Positions 1 through 7,184 of a stretch of DNA of 10,490 bases are shown piece by piece. How positions within the stretch are numbered: the first letter of the stretch is position 1; each line of letters opens with the position of its first letter. The stretch is from contig DASWRT010000227.1 in assembly GCA_036403035.1 (NCBI GenBank), positions 1 to 10,490 of the forward strand, read 5' to 3'. The notes below the pieces were generated by a model. That model had not been told where the DNA came from, ran no database searches, and saw only the letters and a list, made by a program, of their open reading frames with translations. This DNA is from DASWRT01 sp036403035. Lineage in GTDB: Bacteria; Pseudomonadota; Alphaproteobacteria; ATCC43930; CGMCC-115725. A program made the translations under genes and the position numbers.

Positions 1-140
1 TCCAGCGGCACCTGCAGATCGGCTACAACCGTGCCGCGCGCATGGTCGAGCAGATGGAGCAGGACGGGATCGTCAGCGGCGCCAATCATGTCGGCAAGCG
101 CGAAGTCCTCGTCAGCCGCGGCGGGCGCATCAGCGGATAG
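1..140 (+). CDS. ftsK: DNA translocase FtsK, C-terminal end (partial)
   Basis: The 5' part of this gene lies outside the window; the reading frame starts at base 3 and ends with TAG at 138-140, leaving 45 codons. They encode the winged-helix gamma domain at the C-terminus of FtsK/SpoIIIE translocases. Visible landmarks are LQIGYNRAARMVEQMEQDGI (helix-turn-helix with the conserved GYNRAAR) and ANHVGKREVLV (the wing and final strand). In the family this domain reads the polar KOPS sequences and contacts XerD, so that the membrane-anchored hexameric ATPase pumps chromosome ends toward dif at the division septum. The NHVGKREVLV ending is typical of alphaproteobacterial FtsK. The gene is convergent with fetB, whose stop is about 75 bases away. 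The identification rests on a short but very characteristic segment. Confidence 0.9.
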   Translation, partial: QRHLQIGYNRAARMVEQMEQDGIVSGANHVGKREVLVSRGGRISG

Positions 141-181
141 CCTCGCGCATCCGATGCCGACGGCCGACGCGGGCAGTGACG

Positions 182-208
182 GGCGGCGGCAGGGTAGTTA
201 GCGCCGCC
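182..208. terminator. Weak candidate hairpin between ftsK and fetB
   Basis: The 75-base gap between the convergent ftsK and fetB stops contains GGCGGC (182-187) and GCCGCC (203-208), separated by a 15-base loop. It is placed where a shared terminator would be expected. There is no real T-run on either side, the loop is long, and GC-only repeats are common in this genome, so this is tentative. Confidence 0.2.
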
Positions 209-215
209 TTCGTCG

Positions 216-1004
216 TCATCCGCGGCGGCGGCGTCCCGCAGTCTCGGCGGGACGCAGCCGGTCGAGCCGCAGCCGGTGCCGCTCGTCGGTGAGGCGCCAC
301 GCACTGGCATAGACGGCGGCGAAAACGCCGATGCCCGCGCCGCCGGCCAGCAGGAACAGGATCAGGATCTGGTACTTCACGGCGTCGGTCGGATCCATGC
401 CGGCCAGGATCTGGCCGGTCATCATGCCCGGCAGCGTGATCAGGCCGGCGCGCAGGCTGCGTCGCATGAACGGCTTCAGCGCGGCGAATCGATCGGCGCC
501 GAGCGCGAGCCGCGCCTCGATCGCGGCGCGCTCCCGCATCGCCGCGGTCAACATCCCGTTCAGGCCCAGGCTCACCGCGTTCATCGTGTTGCCGAGGACG
601 ATGCCGACGAGTGGGATCGAGTAGCGCGGATCGTACCAGGGGCTCGGCCTTATGTGCGTCGTCAGCGTGAACAGCGTGACCAGCACCGTCGCCAGCGTGA
701 TCGCGCCGGCACCCAGGCTGAAGTTCCACCACCGCTTGAACCGCTGCTCCTGCCGCGACGCCACCTCGGTGCTTGCTGCCAGGATCATCACCGTGACAGC
801 CAGCAGCGTCAGCCACGGCGAGGCAAGCGCGAACAGCGTCTTCAGGACGAGGCCGACGAGCGTGAGCTGCACGACGGTGCGGAGCGCGGCGACGAGGATC
901 TGCCGGTCGATGCCGAGTTGCAGGACGAACGACAGCGCCGCGTTCAGCAGCACGAGGACCGCGGCGGTCGCAACATCGACGTAGGTGATCGGGATATACT
1001 GCAT
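216..1004 (-). CDS. fetB: FetB-type ABC transporter permease (iron export)
   Basis: Encodes a 262-residue integral membrane protein of the FetB/YbbM (UPF0014) family, close to the usual family length. Several hydrophobic segments are visible, roughly at residues 10-30, 38-60, 63-78, 97-115, 129-152, 186-203 and 211-233. Family landmarks are GNTMNAVSLGLN (138-149), the probable coupling helix EARLALGA (163-170), and LPGMMTGQILAG (191-202). In E. coli, FetAB exports iron and improves tolerance of oxidative stress; that role here is by homology. The start ATG overlaps the fetA stop by one base (TGATG at 1006-1002), a classic translational-coupling arrangement, so the two genes surely form one operon. 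The C-terminal tail after residue 237 is Arg-rich and probably cytoplasmic. The gene ends convergently with ftsK. Confidence 0.9.
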   Translation of the reverse strand: MQYIPITYVDVATAAVLVLLNAALSFVLQLGIDRQILVAALRTVVQLTLVGLVLKTLFALASPWLTLLAVTVMILAASTEVASRQEQRFKRWWNFSLGAGAITLATVLVTLFTLTTHIRPSPWYDPRYSIPLVGIVLGNTMNAVSLGLNGMLTAAMRERAAIEARLALGADRFAALKPFMRRSLRAGLITLPGMMTGQILAGMDPTDAVKYQILILFLLAGGAGIGVFAAVYASAWRLTDERHRLRLDRLRPAETAGRRRRG

Positions 1005-1642
1005 CAGCGTGCGGCCGTCGCTACCGCCGCCCCGTCCGACGCGGCCGCGTCGACGGTGAGCCGGCCGCCTTCGAGGCGGAGCATCCGGTCGGCGAGGCGC
1101 CGCGCCTGGGCCGGATCATGCGAGACCACCAGCAGGACGATGCCCTGGGCGCGCAGTTCGCGCAGGATGCCCTCGACGCCCGCCGCCGCCTCCGGATCGA
1201 GCGCCGACGTCGGCTCGTCGAGCAGCAGCGCGGCCGGCTTCTGGGCGATCGCCCGGAGCAGCGCGAGACGCTGGCGCTCGCCCGTCGAGAGGCGCGAGAC
1301 CGGCCACTCCAAGGCGTCGGCCGGCAGGTGGACGCGCGGCAGATAGGGTGCGACCGGCGCGCTCCGGGCGAAGTGGTCGCCGACGATATCGGCCCACCAG
1401 CCGGATTCCGCGGCGACATAGGTGACAAGGCGCCGCCAGTCCGGGGCCGCCATGCGCTCGCGCCGCCGGTCGCCGAGGCGCACGGCGCCGTCGTTCGGGT
1501 CGAGGTCGGCGATCATGCGTAGGAACAGGCTCTTGCCGGCCCCCGACGGTCCCATCAGGACGGTGCATTGGCCCGGCGCTAGCGCAAGGTCGAACGGGCC
1601 GAGGCCGGGACGGCGGAGACCTTCGATCGTCAGCAAGTGCAT
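1004..1642 (-). CDS. fetA: FetA-type ABC transporter ATP-binding protein (iron export)
   Basis: Encodes a 212-residue ABC ATPase, the usual compact size of FetA/YbbL. The nucleotide-binding motifs are intact: Walker A GPSGAGKS (31-38), signature LSTGERQR (118-125), Walker B ALLLDEP (138-144) with catalytic E143, D-loop SALD (146-149) and switch histidine in VVSHD (172-176). It should energise FetB at the inner membrane. The frame stays open upstream to 1990, but that extension (Trp/Arg-rich, no recognisable domain) does not look like protein; ATG at 1642 gives the canonical N-terminus MHLLTIEGL. GAGG lies directly against this ATG, so the TTG at 1636, two codons in, is a possible alternative start with better spacing. 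The usual Q-loop glutamine appears replaced (YVAAESGWW, 75-83). The stop overlaps the fetB start. Confidence 0.88.
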   Translation of the reverse strand: MHLLTIEGLRRPGLGPFDLALAPGQCTVLMGPSGAGKSLFLRMIADLDPNDGAVRLGDRRRERMAAPDWRRLVTYVAAESGWWADIVGDHFARSAPVAPYLPRVHLPADALEWPVSRLSTGERQRLALLRAIAQKPAALLLDEPTSALDPEAAAGVEGILRELRAQGIVLLVVSHDPAQARRLADRMLRLEGGRLTVDAAASDGAAVATAAR

Positions 1643-1853
1643 CCTCGGAAAGCGTAAGTCGGAAGCTGGGTGGCGATGTTCCGGCCGATTCACCTCATCA
1701 AACCCCGTAGCACCGGATTTCGTCCACCCGCGCCGGTCGGATGCGGCTGGCGCGGCAGCGTCGCCGTATCCGGACCGATCCGCACAAATGGCCTGTCGAT
1801 TTCCTTTACGATGATAGCCGGAGTTTCGGGGGATTCTCCTATGCCATCCAGCT

Positions 1854-1881
1854 AGTATATTGAAAACAATTTCATTGTCTG
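1854..1881 (-). promoter_or_regulatory. Candidate sigma-70-type promoter for fetAB
   Basis: On the - strand a CAGACA (1881-1876) is followed after 16 bases by TATACT (1859-1854), a good -10 with a partial -35. It points at fetA but would give a leader of roughly 200 bases, which is long. The element overlaps the ACAAT-ttc-ATTGT dyad and lies back-to-back with the sigma-54 element, so the two directions could influence each other. Tentative. Confidence 0.3.
1866..1878. repeat. Small dyad ACAAT-ttc-ATTGT
   Basis: A perfect 5-base inverted repeat with a 3-base centre lies just upstream of the -24 element of the sigma-54 promoter and between the -35 and -10 of the candidate fetA promoter. The position fits a regulator site for either direction. 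Short AT-rich dyads arise by chance, so function is unproven. Confidence 0.3.
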
Positions 1882-1883
1882 AT

Positions 1884-1900
1884 TTGGCATCAAGCTTGCT
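1884..1900 (+). promoter_or_regulatory. Sigma-54 (-24/-12) promoter of the PEP-CTERM gene
   Basis: The sequence TTGGCATCAAGCTTGCT matches the RpoN consensus TGGCAC-N5-TTGCA/T. The invariant GG is at 1886-1887 and the invariant GC at 1898-1899, with exactly 10 bases between them. Transcription would begin near 1910, giving a leader of about 80 bases before the ATG at 1993. Such promoters need an AAA+ enhancer-binding protein. In PEP-CTERM/exosortase bacteria the known candidate is PrsR, paired with the kinase PrsK; neither is in this window. The motif match is seen directly; the regulator is inferred from the family. Confidence 0.7.
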
Positions 1901-1992
1901 TAACCAAAAAGTTAAGGTCCGGTTAAAAAAATCTGTCTCCGGTAGAAAAATGTTCCGCATAGCGCCGGGCCAATCTTTTGGGGAGTACATTT

Positions 1993-2766
1993 ATGACCAT
2001 CGGGATGAAGGCAACCGGCATTGCTCTTGGCGTCATCGTCGCGGCCCTTGCCGCCGCCGGCACGGCAAACGCCGCGATCATCAACGACACCGGCGCCAGC
2101 GCCTTCTGGGGGGCTGACTCGCACGGCTTCGGCGACGTGATCGCGAACCCCGGACAGGACGACTTCAACATCGATCAGGCGAAGGTCTATCGCAAGGGTA
2201 CGACTGTCTTCGTCGACATCACCACCAAGTACGCGGACGTATCGCAGCCGTTCGAGAACACGACCGTCGGCGACGTATTCCTCAACAAGACCTGGGTGGC
2301 GGGCTCGCGGGTCACGGCGGCCGACCCGCACGGCGGGCTCGTTTCGTACCAGAATGGCGACTGGGCCTACGCCTTCAAGGTCAACGCGGACGGTACCGGG
2401 AAGCTCTATCAAGTCTCGCTCGGCACCGTCGTCACGACGCCGCCGATCCCCGGCTACATCGTCCGCGACGGGCAGCCGGTCCTGTTCAATCCCGGCGCCG
2501 GCCAAGTCGCAATCGGCGCCGGCACCTTGACGCGCACCACGGACCATATCCTCTTCGCCTTCGACGGCTCGCAGCTGCCGGTGGGCTACCTGACGAACAA
2601 CGGCGTCGACTTCGCGATGTCGTGGGCGATGACCTGCGCCAACGACATCGTCGAGGGTCAGGCGACCGACGTGCCCGAACCGGCGACGCTCGCTCTGCTC
2701 GGCGCCGGACTGGCCGGCATCGGCCTGACCCGCCGGCAGCGCCGCCGGGCAGCGGCAGCCGCATAA
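1993..2766 (+). CDS. Secreted PEP-CTERM sorting domain protein
   Basis: Encodes 257 residues. The ATG at 1993 is chosen because GGGGAG (1980-1985) sits 7 bases upstream; an in-frame TTG at 1978 overlaps that ribosome site. An N-terminal signal peptide is clear (residues 1 to about 24, hydrophobic core GIALGVIVAALAAAG, probable cleavage after ANA). The C-terminus is a textbook PEP-CTERM signal: VPEP (227-230), a hydrophobic helix (about 231-246), then a basic cluster RRQRRR. In this system an exosortase (EpsH/XrtA family) removes the tail after export. The middle is polar, Gly/Asp/Thr-rich and probably all-beta, with a WAMTCAND segment (211-218) holding the only cysteine, just before the tail; I recall similar W-M-x-C-x-N-D segments in other PEP-CTERM proteins. 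The specific role is unknown; extracellular matrix or surface proteins are typical. A sigma-54 promoter precedes it and a strong terminator follows. Confidence 0.9.
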   Translation: MTIGMKATGIALGVIVAALAAAGTANAAIINDTGASAFWGADSHGFGDVIANPGQDDFNIDQAKVYRKGTTVFVDITTKYADVSQPFENTTVGDVFLNKTWVAGSRVTAADPHGGLVSYQNGDWAYAFKVNADGTGKLYQVSLGTVVTTPPIPGYIVRDGQPVLFNPGAGQVAIGAGTLTRTTDHILFAFDGSQLPVGYLTNNGVDFAMSWAMTCANDIVEGQATDVPEPATLALLGAGLAGIGLTRRQRRRAAAAA

Positions 2767-2796
2767 TCCCGGTACCGGCCTATCGCCGGATTGAAA

Positions 2797-2820
2797 GGGC
2801 GGCTCCCGCGGGAGCCGCCC
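2797..2820. terminator. Bidirectional intrinsic terminator between PEP-CTERM gene and RND gene
   Basis: An 11-base perfect stem, GGGCGGCTCCC (2797-2807) pairing with GGGAGCCGCCC (2810-2820), closes a 2-base centre, so the whole element is a 24-base palindrome. It lies between two convergent stop codons (2766 and 2825). The + strand continues TTCTTCATT and the - strand continues TTTCAAT, so both sides have a modest T-rich tail. It should end both transcripts. Confidence 0.8.
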
Positions 2821-2824
2821 TTCT

Positions 2825-5800
2825 TCATTCCGCCGCGCGCAGTTCCGGGGAATCCGCGTTCGCGACTGCGGCGATCTCGGCGTTGCGCTGGCTGCGCGCC
2901 GCCGCGCGGTGATCCTTCGCCAGCACGGTATATACCGCGGGCAGCACGAAGAGCGTGAACAGCGTCCCGATCGTCATGCCGGCGACGATCACGATGCCCA
3001 TGCTGAACCGGCTTGCGGCGCCCGCGCCGTTCGCGGTGAGCAGCGGAAACAGGCCGACCACCATCGCCGCCGTGGTCATGAGGATCGGGCGCAACCGCAC
3101 TTGGGCGGCATGCTCGATCGCGCCGCGCCGGTCCAGGTTCTCCCGCACCTGCATCTCGTTGGCGAATTCGACCATCAGGATGCCGTGCTTGCTGATCAGG
3201 CCGATCAGCGTCACGAGCCCGACCTTGGTGTAGATGTTGAGCGTCGCCGCGCCGAAGAACAGCGGCAACAGCGCGCCGAACATCGACATCGGAACGCTGA
3301 TCAGGATCACCGTCGGGTCGCGCAGGCTCTCGAACTGCGCCGCCAGAACCAGGAAGATCACGATCAGCGCGAACACGATGGTGGCCGTGAGCTGGTTGCC
3401 CTCGCGCACGTACTGGCGAGAATCCGACAGATAGTCGTGCGAGAAGTCGGCCGGCAGCAGCGCGTTCGCCTTCGCCTCCAGGAAATCCACCGCCTGCCCG
3501 ATCGTGACGCCCGGCATCGGTATCGCCTGGAAGGTCGCGGCGTTGAGCTGGTTGTACTGCGTCAGCGCGTTCGGCTGCGTCTCACTGCTGACCGACACGA
3601 CCGTCGAGAGCGGGACCTGCTGGCCGCTCATCGTCGTGACGTAGTATCGCGTCAGCGCACCCGGCGTCAGCCGCTGGTCGCGCGGCACCTGCGGGATCAC
3701 CTCGTAGGAACGCCCGTTCAGGTTGAAGCGGTTGATGTAGTTCCCGCCGACCATGACCGCGAGCGCACTGCCGATCGACTGCATGGTGATGCCGAGGTCG
3801 TTCGCCTTCGACCGGTCGATCTTGACACGAACCGTCGGGCTGTTGAAGTCGAGGTCGCTGTCAACAATCATGAACAGCCCGCTTTTTCGCGCCTCGTCCT
3901 TCAGCTGCTGCATCACCTTGTAGACGGTCTCGTAGCCGTTCGTGGAGCTGATGACCATCTGCACCGGCAAGCCGCCGGGCGTGCCCGGCAGCGGCGGCAG
4001 CGAGAACACGAACATCTGGACGCCGGGGATCTTCGAGACCGCAGCCTGCACCAGCGGCTGGAGCTTCAGGGCCGAGCGGCTGCGCTCGCCCCAAGGCTTT
4101 AGGATCATGCCGGCGAACCCCTGGTTCGGGTTCGGTGTGCCGTTGATGACGAAGCGCAGATCCGTCTCCGGGAACTGCGTCAGAGCCTCGTCGATCTGCG
4201 CGCCGTAGGTGTCGATGTAGTCGAGGTTGGCGTATTGCGGCGCCTTGGTCACGCCGAACAGGATGCCCTGATCTTCCTGCGGCGCCAGCTCCGACAAGGT
4301 GTTCGAATACAGGAAATAGAGGCTGCCGAGCACCACGACCGCGAAGAGCGCCGTCACCGGCCGGTAATTCAGCGTCGAATGCAGCCGCCGCGCGTACCAG
4401 CCCGTCACCCGCGAGAAGGTCCGGTCGACGATCCTGGCGAACCGCCCTTCGGACATCGTCCGGGTCAGGAACAGCGAGCACATCATCGGCGTCAGCGTCA
4501 GCGCGACGATGCCGGAGATGATCACCGAACCGGCGAGAGTGAACGCAAACTCGCGGAACAGCGCGCCGGTAACCCCGCTGAGGAAGCCGATCGGCGCGTA
4601 TACCGCCGCGAGCGTGATCGTCATGGAGACGACCGGCCCGACGATCTCGCGCGCGCCGATCAACGACGCTTGCACCGGCGTCCTTCCCTCCTCGATGTGC
4701 CGATAGACGTTCTCGACGACGACGATCGCGTCGTCGACGACGAGTCCGATCGCCAGCACCATCGCGAGCAGCGTCAGCAGATTGAGGCTGAAGCCGAGCG
4801 CCAGCATGATCGTCGCCGCGCCGATCAGCGACAGCGGGATCGTGACGATCGGGATCACGACCGAACGCAGCGACCCGAGGAACAGGAAAATAACGACGAC
4901 GACGATCAGCACCGCCTCGCCCAGCGTCGTCACGACCTCATCGATCGACGCCTGGATGAACTTCGTCGAATCGTAGGCGATCTCCATCTTCACGGTCGGC
5001 GGGAGATTGCGCTCGATCTCCGGCAGCAGCTTGCGCACGCCCTGCACCAGCGTCAGCGGGTTGCCGGTCGGCGTCGCCTGGATGCCGACGAACACGGCGT
5101 GCTGACCGTTCAGCGAGACGCTGGCGTCCGTGCTCTTGGCGCCGAGGTCGACATCCGCGATGTCCTTCAGGCGGACCAGCGCGCCGTTCTTCGCCTTCAC
5201 CACCATCTGCTTGAACTGGTCGATATTCAGCAGGCCGGTGTCGGCCGTGATGGCGGTGACGGTGAAGTAGCCCTTCGTCTGGCCCGGCGCGGATTGGAAG
5301 TTGTTGGCGCGGATCGCGGCGGCGACGTCGTCGCCGGAGATGCCGCGGGCCGCCATCTTCGCCGGGTCAAGCCAGATGCGCATCGCGAAGGTCTGACCGC
5401 CCAATATGTCGGCCGAGGCGACGCCGTCGACGGTCGCGAGCAGCGGCTGCACCACGCGCGTGAGGTAGTCCGAGATTGCCGGGCTCGACAGCTCCGAGCT
5501 GGCGAAGCCGAGATACATCACGGCCGTCGTCTGGCCGGTCGATTTCAGGATGACCGGGTCGTTGGCCTCGCGCGGGATCAGGTATCGCACCTGCTGGACC
5601 TTCGACATCACGTCGGTCAGCGCCTGGCTCGGGTCGTAGTTGAGCCGGATATTGGCGGTGATGACGCTCTTGCCGGTGGTCGAGGACGAGGTGAGATAGT
5701 CGATGCCGTCGGCGGTCGCGACCGCCTGCTCCATCGGCGTCGTGATGAAGCCCTGCATCAGTTCCGCCGTGGCGCCCGGGTAGGCGGTGGTGACGGTGAT

Positions 5801-5935
5801 GACGGTGTTCGAGAGCTTCGGATACTGCCGGATCGGCAATTCGACGAGTGAGCGCAGCCCGACGAGCAGGATCAGCAGGCTGACGACCAGCGACAGCACC
5901 GGGCGGCGGATGAAGATGTCGGTGACCGACGTCAT
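2825..5935 (-). CDS. RND (HAE1-type) efflux pump inner-membrane transporter, MexI/MexQ-like
   Basis: Encodes 1036 residues, the normal length of an AcrB/MexB-class drug/proton antiporter. The protein begins IFIRRPVLSLVVSLLILLVG (TM1), followed by a large periplasmic loop, TM2-6, a second loop and TM8-12. Proton-relay residues are present: D401-D402 in GLVVDDAIVVVEN (TM4) and K916 in GLISKHGILMVEFANE (TM10). Stretches such as MTITLAAVYAPIG and the IYTKVGLVTLIGLISKHG region resemble Pseudomonas MexI/MexQ more than AcrB, from memory of those families. It should extrude hydrophobic or cationic compounds in complex with the adjacent membrane fusion protein and an outer-membrane channel encoded elsewhere. 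GAAGGA lies about 7 bases before the ATG at 5935. It is the last gene of the tetR-MFP-RND locus, 39 bases after the fusion protein gene, and stops 4 bases beyond the terminator hairpin. The substrate cannot be told. Confidence 0.95.
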   Translation of the reverse strand: MTSVTDIFIRRPVLSLVVSLLILLVGLRSLVELPIRQYPKLSNTVITVTTAYPGATAELMQGFITTPMEQAVATADGIDYLTSSSTTGKSVITANIRLNYDPSQALTDVMSKVQQVRYLIPREANDPVILKSTGQTTAVMYLGFASSELSSPAISDYLTRVVQPLLATVDGVASADILGGQTFAMRIWLDPAKMAARGISGDDVAAAIRANNFQSAPGQTKGYFTVTAITADTGLLNIDQFKQMVVKAKNGALVRLKDIADVDLGAKSTDASVSLNGQHAVFVGIQATPTGNPLTLVQGVRKLLPEIERNLPPTVKMEIAYDSTKFIQASIDEVVTTLGEAVLIVVVVIFLFLGSLRSVVIPIVTIPLSLIGAATIMLALGFSLNLLTLLAMVLAIGLVVDDAIVVVENVYRHIEEGRTPVQASLIGAREIVGPVVSMTITLAAVYAPIGFLSGVTGALFREFAFTLAGSVIISGIVALTLTPMMCSLFLTRTMSEGRFARIVDRTFSRVTGWYARRLHSTLNYRPVTALFAVVVLGSLYFLYSNTLSELAPQEDQGILFGVTKAPQYANLDYIDTYGAQIDEALTQFPETDLRFVINGTPNPNQGFAGMILKPWGERSRSALKLQPLVQAAVSKIPGVQMFVFSLPPLPGTPGGLPVQMVISSTNGYETVYKVMQQLKDEARKSGLFMIVDSDLDFNSPTVRVKIDRSKANDLGITMQSIGSALAVMVGGNYINRFNLNGRSYEVIPQVPRDQRLTPGALTRYYVTTMSGQQVPLSTVVSVSSETQPNALTQYNQLNAATFQAIPMPGVTIGQAVDFLEAKANALLPADFSHDYLSDSRQYVREGNQLTATIVFALIVIFLVLAAQFESLRDPTVILISVPMSMFGALLPLFFGAATLNIYTKVGLVTLIGLISKHGILMVEFANEMQVRENLDRRGAIEHAAQVRLRPILMTTAAMVVGLFPLLTANGAGAASRFSMGIVIVAGMTIGTLFTLFVLPAVYTVLAKDHRAAARSQRNAEIAAVANADSPELRAAE

Positions 5936-5974
5936 CGTGTAATCCTTCGGGACTTTAGCTGCGGACGCGTTCGC

Positions 5975-7099
5975 TCAGTCCCGCGGCACGACGCTCGGCG
6001 TCGCCAGCGCGTTGGACGAGGTGACGGTGACGCTGGCGCCGCTCGTCAGCTTGAGCTGACCGGAGGAAGCGACGTGGTCGCCCGGCTTCAGCCCGGTCAC
6101 GATCGCGACGCGGTTGTTGAAGCGGTCGCCCGTGCGGACGAAGGTGCGCGTGGCCTTGTAGACAGGCTGGCCCGAATCGTTCTTTCCGCTCTCTTCGATC
6201 AGGTAGACCGAGTCGCCGTAGAGCGTGAAGTCGACTGCCGTCTCCGGCACGGTGACGACGTTCGGCTGCGGCGCCAGGACGACGCGCGCGTTCGCGAACA
6301 TGCCGGGAAGCAGCAGGTTCTGCGGGTTGTCCATCGTGGCCTGCACCGTGATTGCGCGGGTATCCGCGCCGACCTGCGGCTCGATCGCGGTGACCTTCGC
6401 GGCGAAGACGCGGCCGGGGAATGCGTCGGCCGTCACCTCGACCGCCTGGCCGACCGTCACTTGGCTCCGCGTCTGTTCCGGCAGGGTGAAATTGACGTAG
6501 AGCGTCGAGAGATCGGTCAGGGTGACGATGCTGCTGCCGGGGCTCAGATACTGGCCGACATCGACCAGCCGGATGCCGAGAACGCCATCGAACGGAGCAC
6601 GGACCAGCTTCTGCGAGATCAGCGCCTGGACACGGGTGATGCCGGCGTTCGCCTCGTCGAGCTGCGCCTGGTTCTGGTCGACGGTCGATTGCGGCGTGAA
6701 GTTGCGGCCGACCAGTTCGCGCGAGCGCGCCAGGTTCGCCTCGGCGAGCTTCGCCTGTGCGCGGTAATTGAGCAGGTCGGCCTGATCGGTCTTGTCGTAG
6801 ATCTGGACGAGCGGATCTCCCGCCTTCACCACGGCGCCGGCCTGGAAGAAGATCTGCGTCACCCGCCCGCCGACCTCGGGCGCCACCGTAACCTGATGCA
6901 TCGCGGCGAGCGTGCCGATGCCGGACAGATAGCGCGGCATCGCCTCCGCCTTCGCCTCGGACGCCTCCACCGGAGCCGGCGGCGGCTTGTTCTTGGCGAA
7001 GAACTCGGCAATCGCGTGCTGACGGAAGCGGTTGAAGCCGTAAAGCCCACCGAAGACGATCGCGAGCGCGACTGCCATTATGATGAAGCGCTTTATCAC
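5975..7099 (-). CDS. RND efflux periplasmic adaptor (membrane fusion protein), MexH-like
   Basis: Encodes about 374 residues of the HlyD/AcrA adaptor family, which bridges the inner-membrane pump to an outer-membrane channel. Order: an N-terminal membrane anchor or signal (residues 3-22), first half of the lipoyl/barrel-sandwich motif (VTVAPEVGGRV, about 70-80), an alpha-hairpin (about 103-162, with AQAKLAEANLARSRELV), the second lipoyl half (LVRAPFDGVLGIR, 165-177), a beta-barrel and a membrane-proximal domain ending at the C-terminus. No lipobox cysteine is seen, so it is anchored by the N-terminal helix. I chose GTG at 7099: GGAAAGG lies 9 bases upstream and IKRFIIMAVAL is a typical beginning. 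The open frame extends to 7201, but that would overlap tetR and adds an atypical hydrophilic leader. It precedes the RND gene by 39 bases and is surely co-transcribed with it. Confidence 0.92.
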   Translation of the reverse strand: MIKRFIIMAVALAIVFGGLYGFNRFRQHAIAEFFAKNKPPPAPVEASEAKAEAMPRYLSGIGTLAAMHQVTVAPEVGGRVTQIFFQAGAVVKAGDPLVQIYDKTDQADLLNYRAQAKLAEANLARSRELVGRNFTPQSTVDQNQAQLDEANAGITRVQALISQKLVRAPFDGVLGIRLVDVGQYLSPGSSIVTLTDLSTLYVNFTLPEQTRSQVTVGQAVEVTADAFPGRVFAAKVTAIEPQVGADTRAITVQATMDNPQNLLLPGMFANARVVLAPQPNVVTVPETAVDFTLYGDSVYLIEESGKNDSGQPVYKATRTFVRTGDRFNNRVAIVTGLKPGDHVASSGQLKLTSGASVTVTSSNALATPSVVPRD

Positions 7100-7164
7100 C
7101 GCCGGCACCCTTTCCGTGTCATGCCGCACCGCAACAAACTGCCCGGCGTGCGGCACAATGTTCT

Positions 7165-7184
7165 TGGTAAGTATCCACTCATCA
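7165..7184. promoter_or_regulatory. Second TetR-type operator candidate, before the adaptor gene
   Basis: The + strand reads TGGTAAG-TATCCA-CTCATCA, arms that match as an inverted repeat at 5 of 7 positions. It shares GTAAG-N3-CCACTCA exactly with the element over the tetR start region (7921-7940). It covers the tetR stop codon and the start of the 82-base gap to the adaptor gene. This suggests an internal, repressor-controlled promoter for the pump genes; I see no convincing -35/-10 pair to go with it. Confidence 0.5.

Larger units (their letters stand above)
1643..1992. other. Gene-free regulatory region between fetA and the PEP-CTERM gene
   Basis: This 350-base divergent region has no convincing gene. 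Its fetA-proximal half (about 1643-1800) is GC-rich and structureless to my eye. From about 1801 it becomes markedly AT-rich compared with the rest of the window. That part carries a sigma-54-type promoter (1884-1900), a candidate fetA promoter on the other strand (1854-1881), and two small dyads: ACAAT-ttc-ATTGT at 1866-1878, and TTAACC (1900-1905) with GGTTAA (1921-1926). Open frames through it lack ribosome sites and protein-like composition. Confidence 0.6.

Noticed and set aside
276..1346. Long + strand open frame opposite fetB and part of fetA
   Set aside because: Arg/Gln/Ala-rich low-complexity translation, antisense to well-supported genes; a frame shadow.
1643..1990. N-terminal extension of fetA by 116 codons
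   Set aside because: No ribosome site, unprotein-like composition, and it would run through the AT-rich promoter region; FetA proteins normally start at the MHLLTIEGL-like position.
1860..2117. 85-codon + strand frame overlapping the PEP-CTERM gene start
   Set aside because: It overlaps the real gene in another frame, and an ATG at about 1950 lacks a ribosome site.
4235..5851. Long + strand open frame (538 codons) opposite the RND gene
   Set aside because: It is antisense to a certain pump gene, is extremely rich in Arg, Asp, His and Gln with no domains, and is what GC-rich codon bias produces on the opposite strand.
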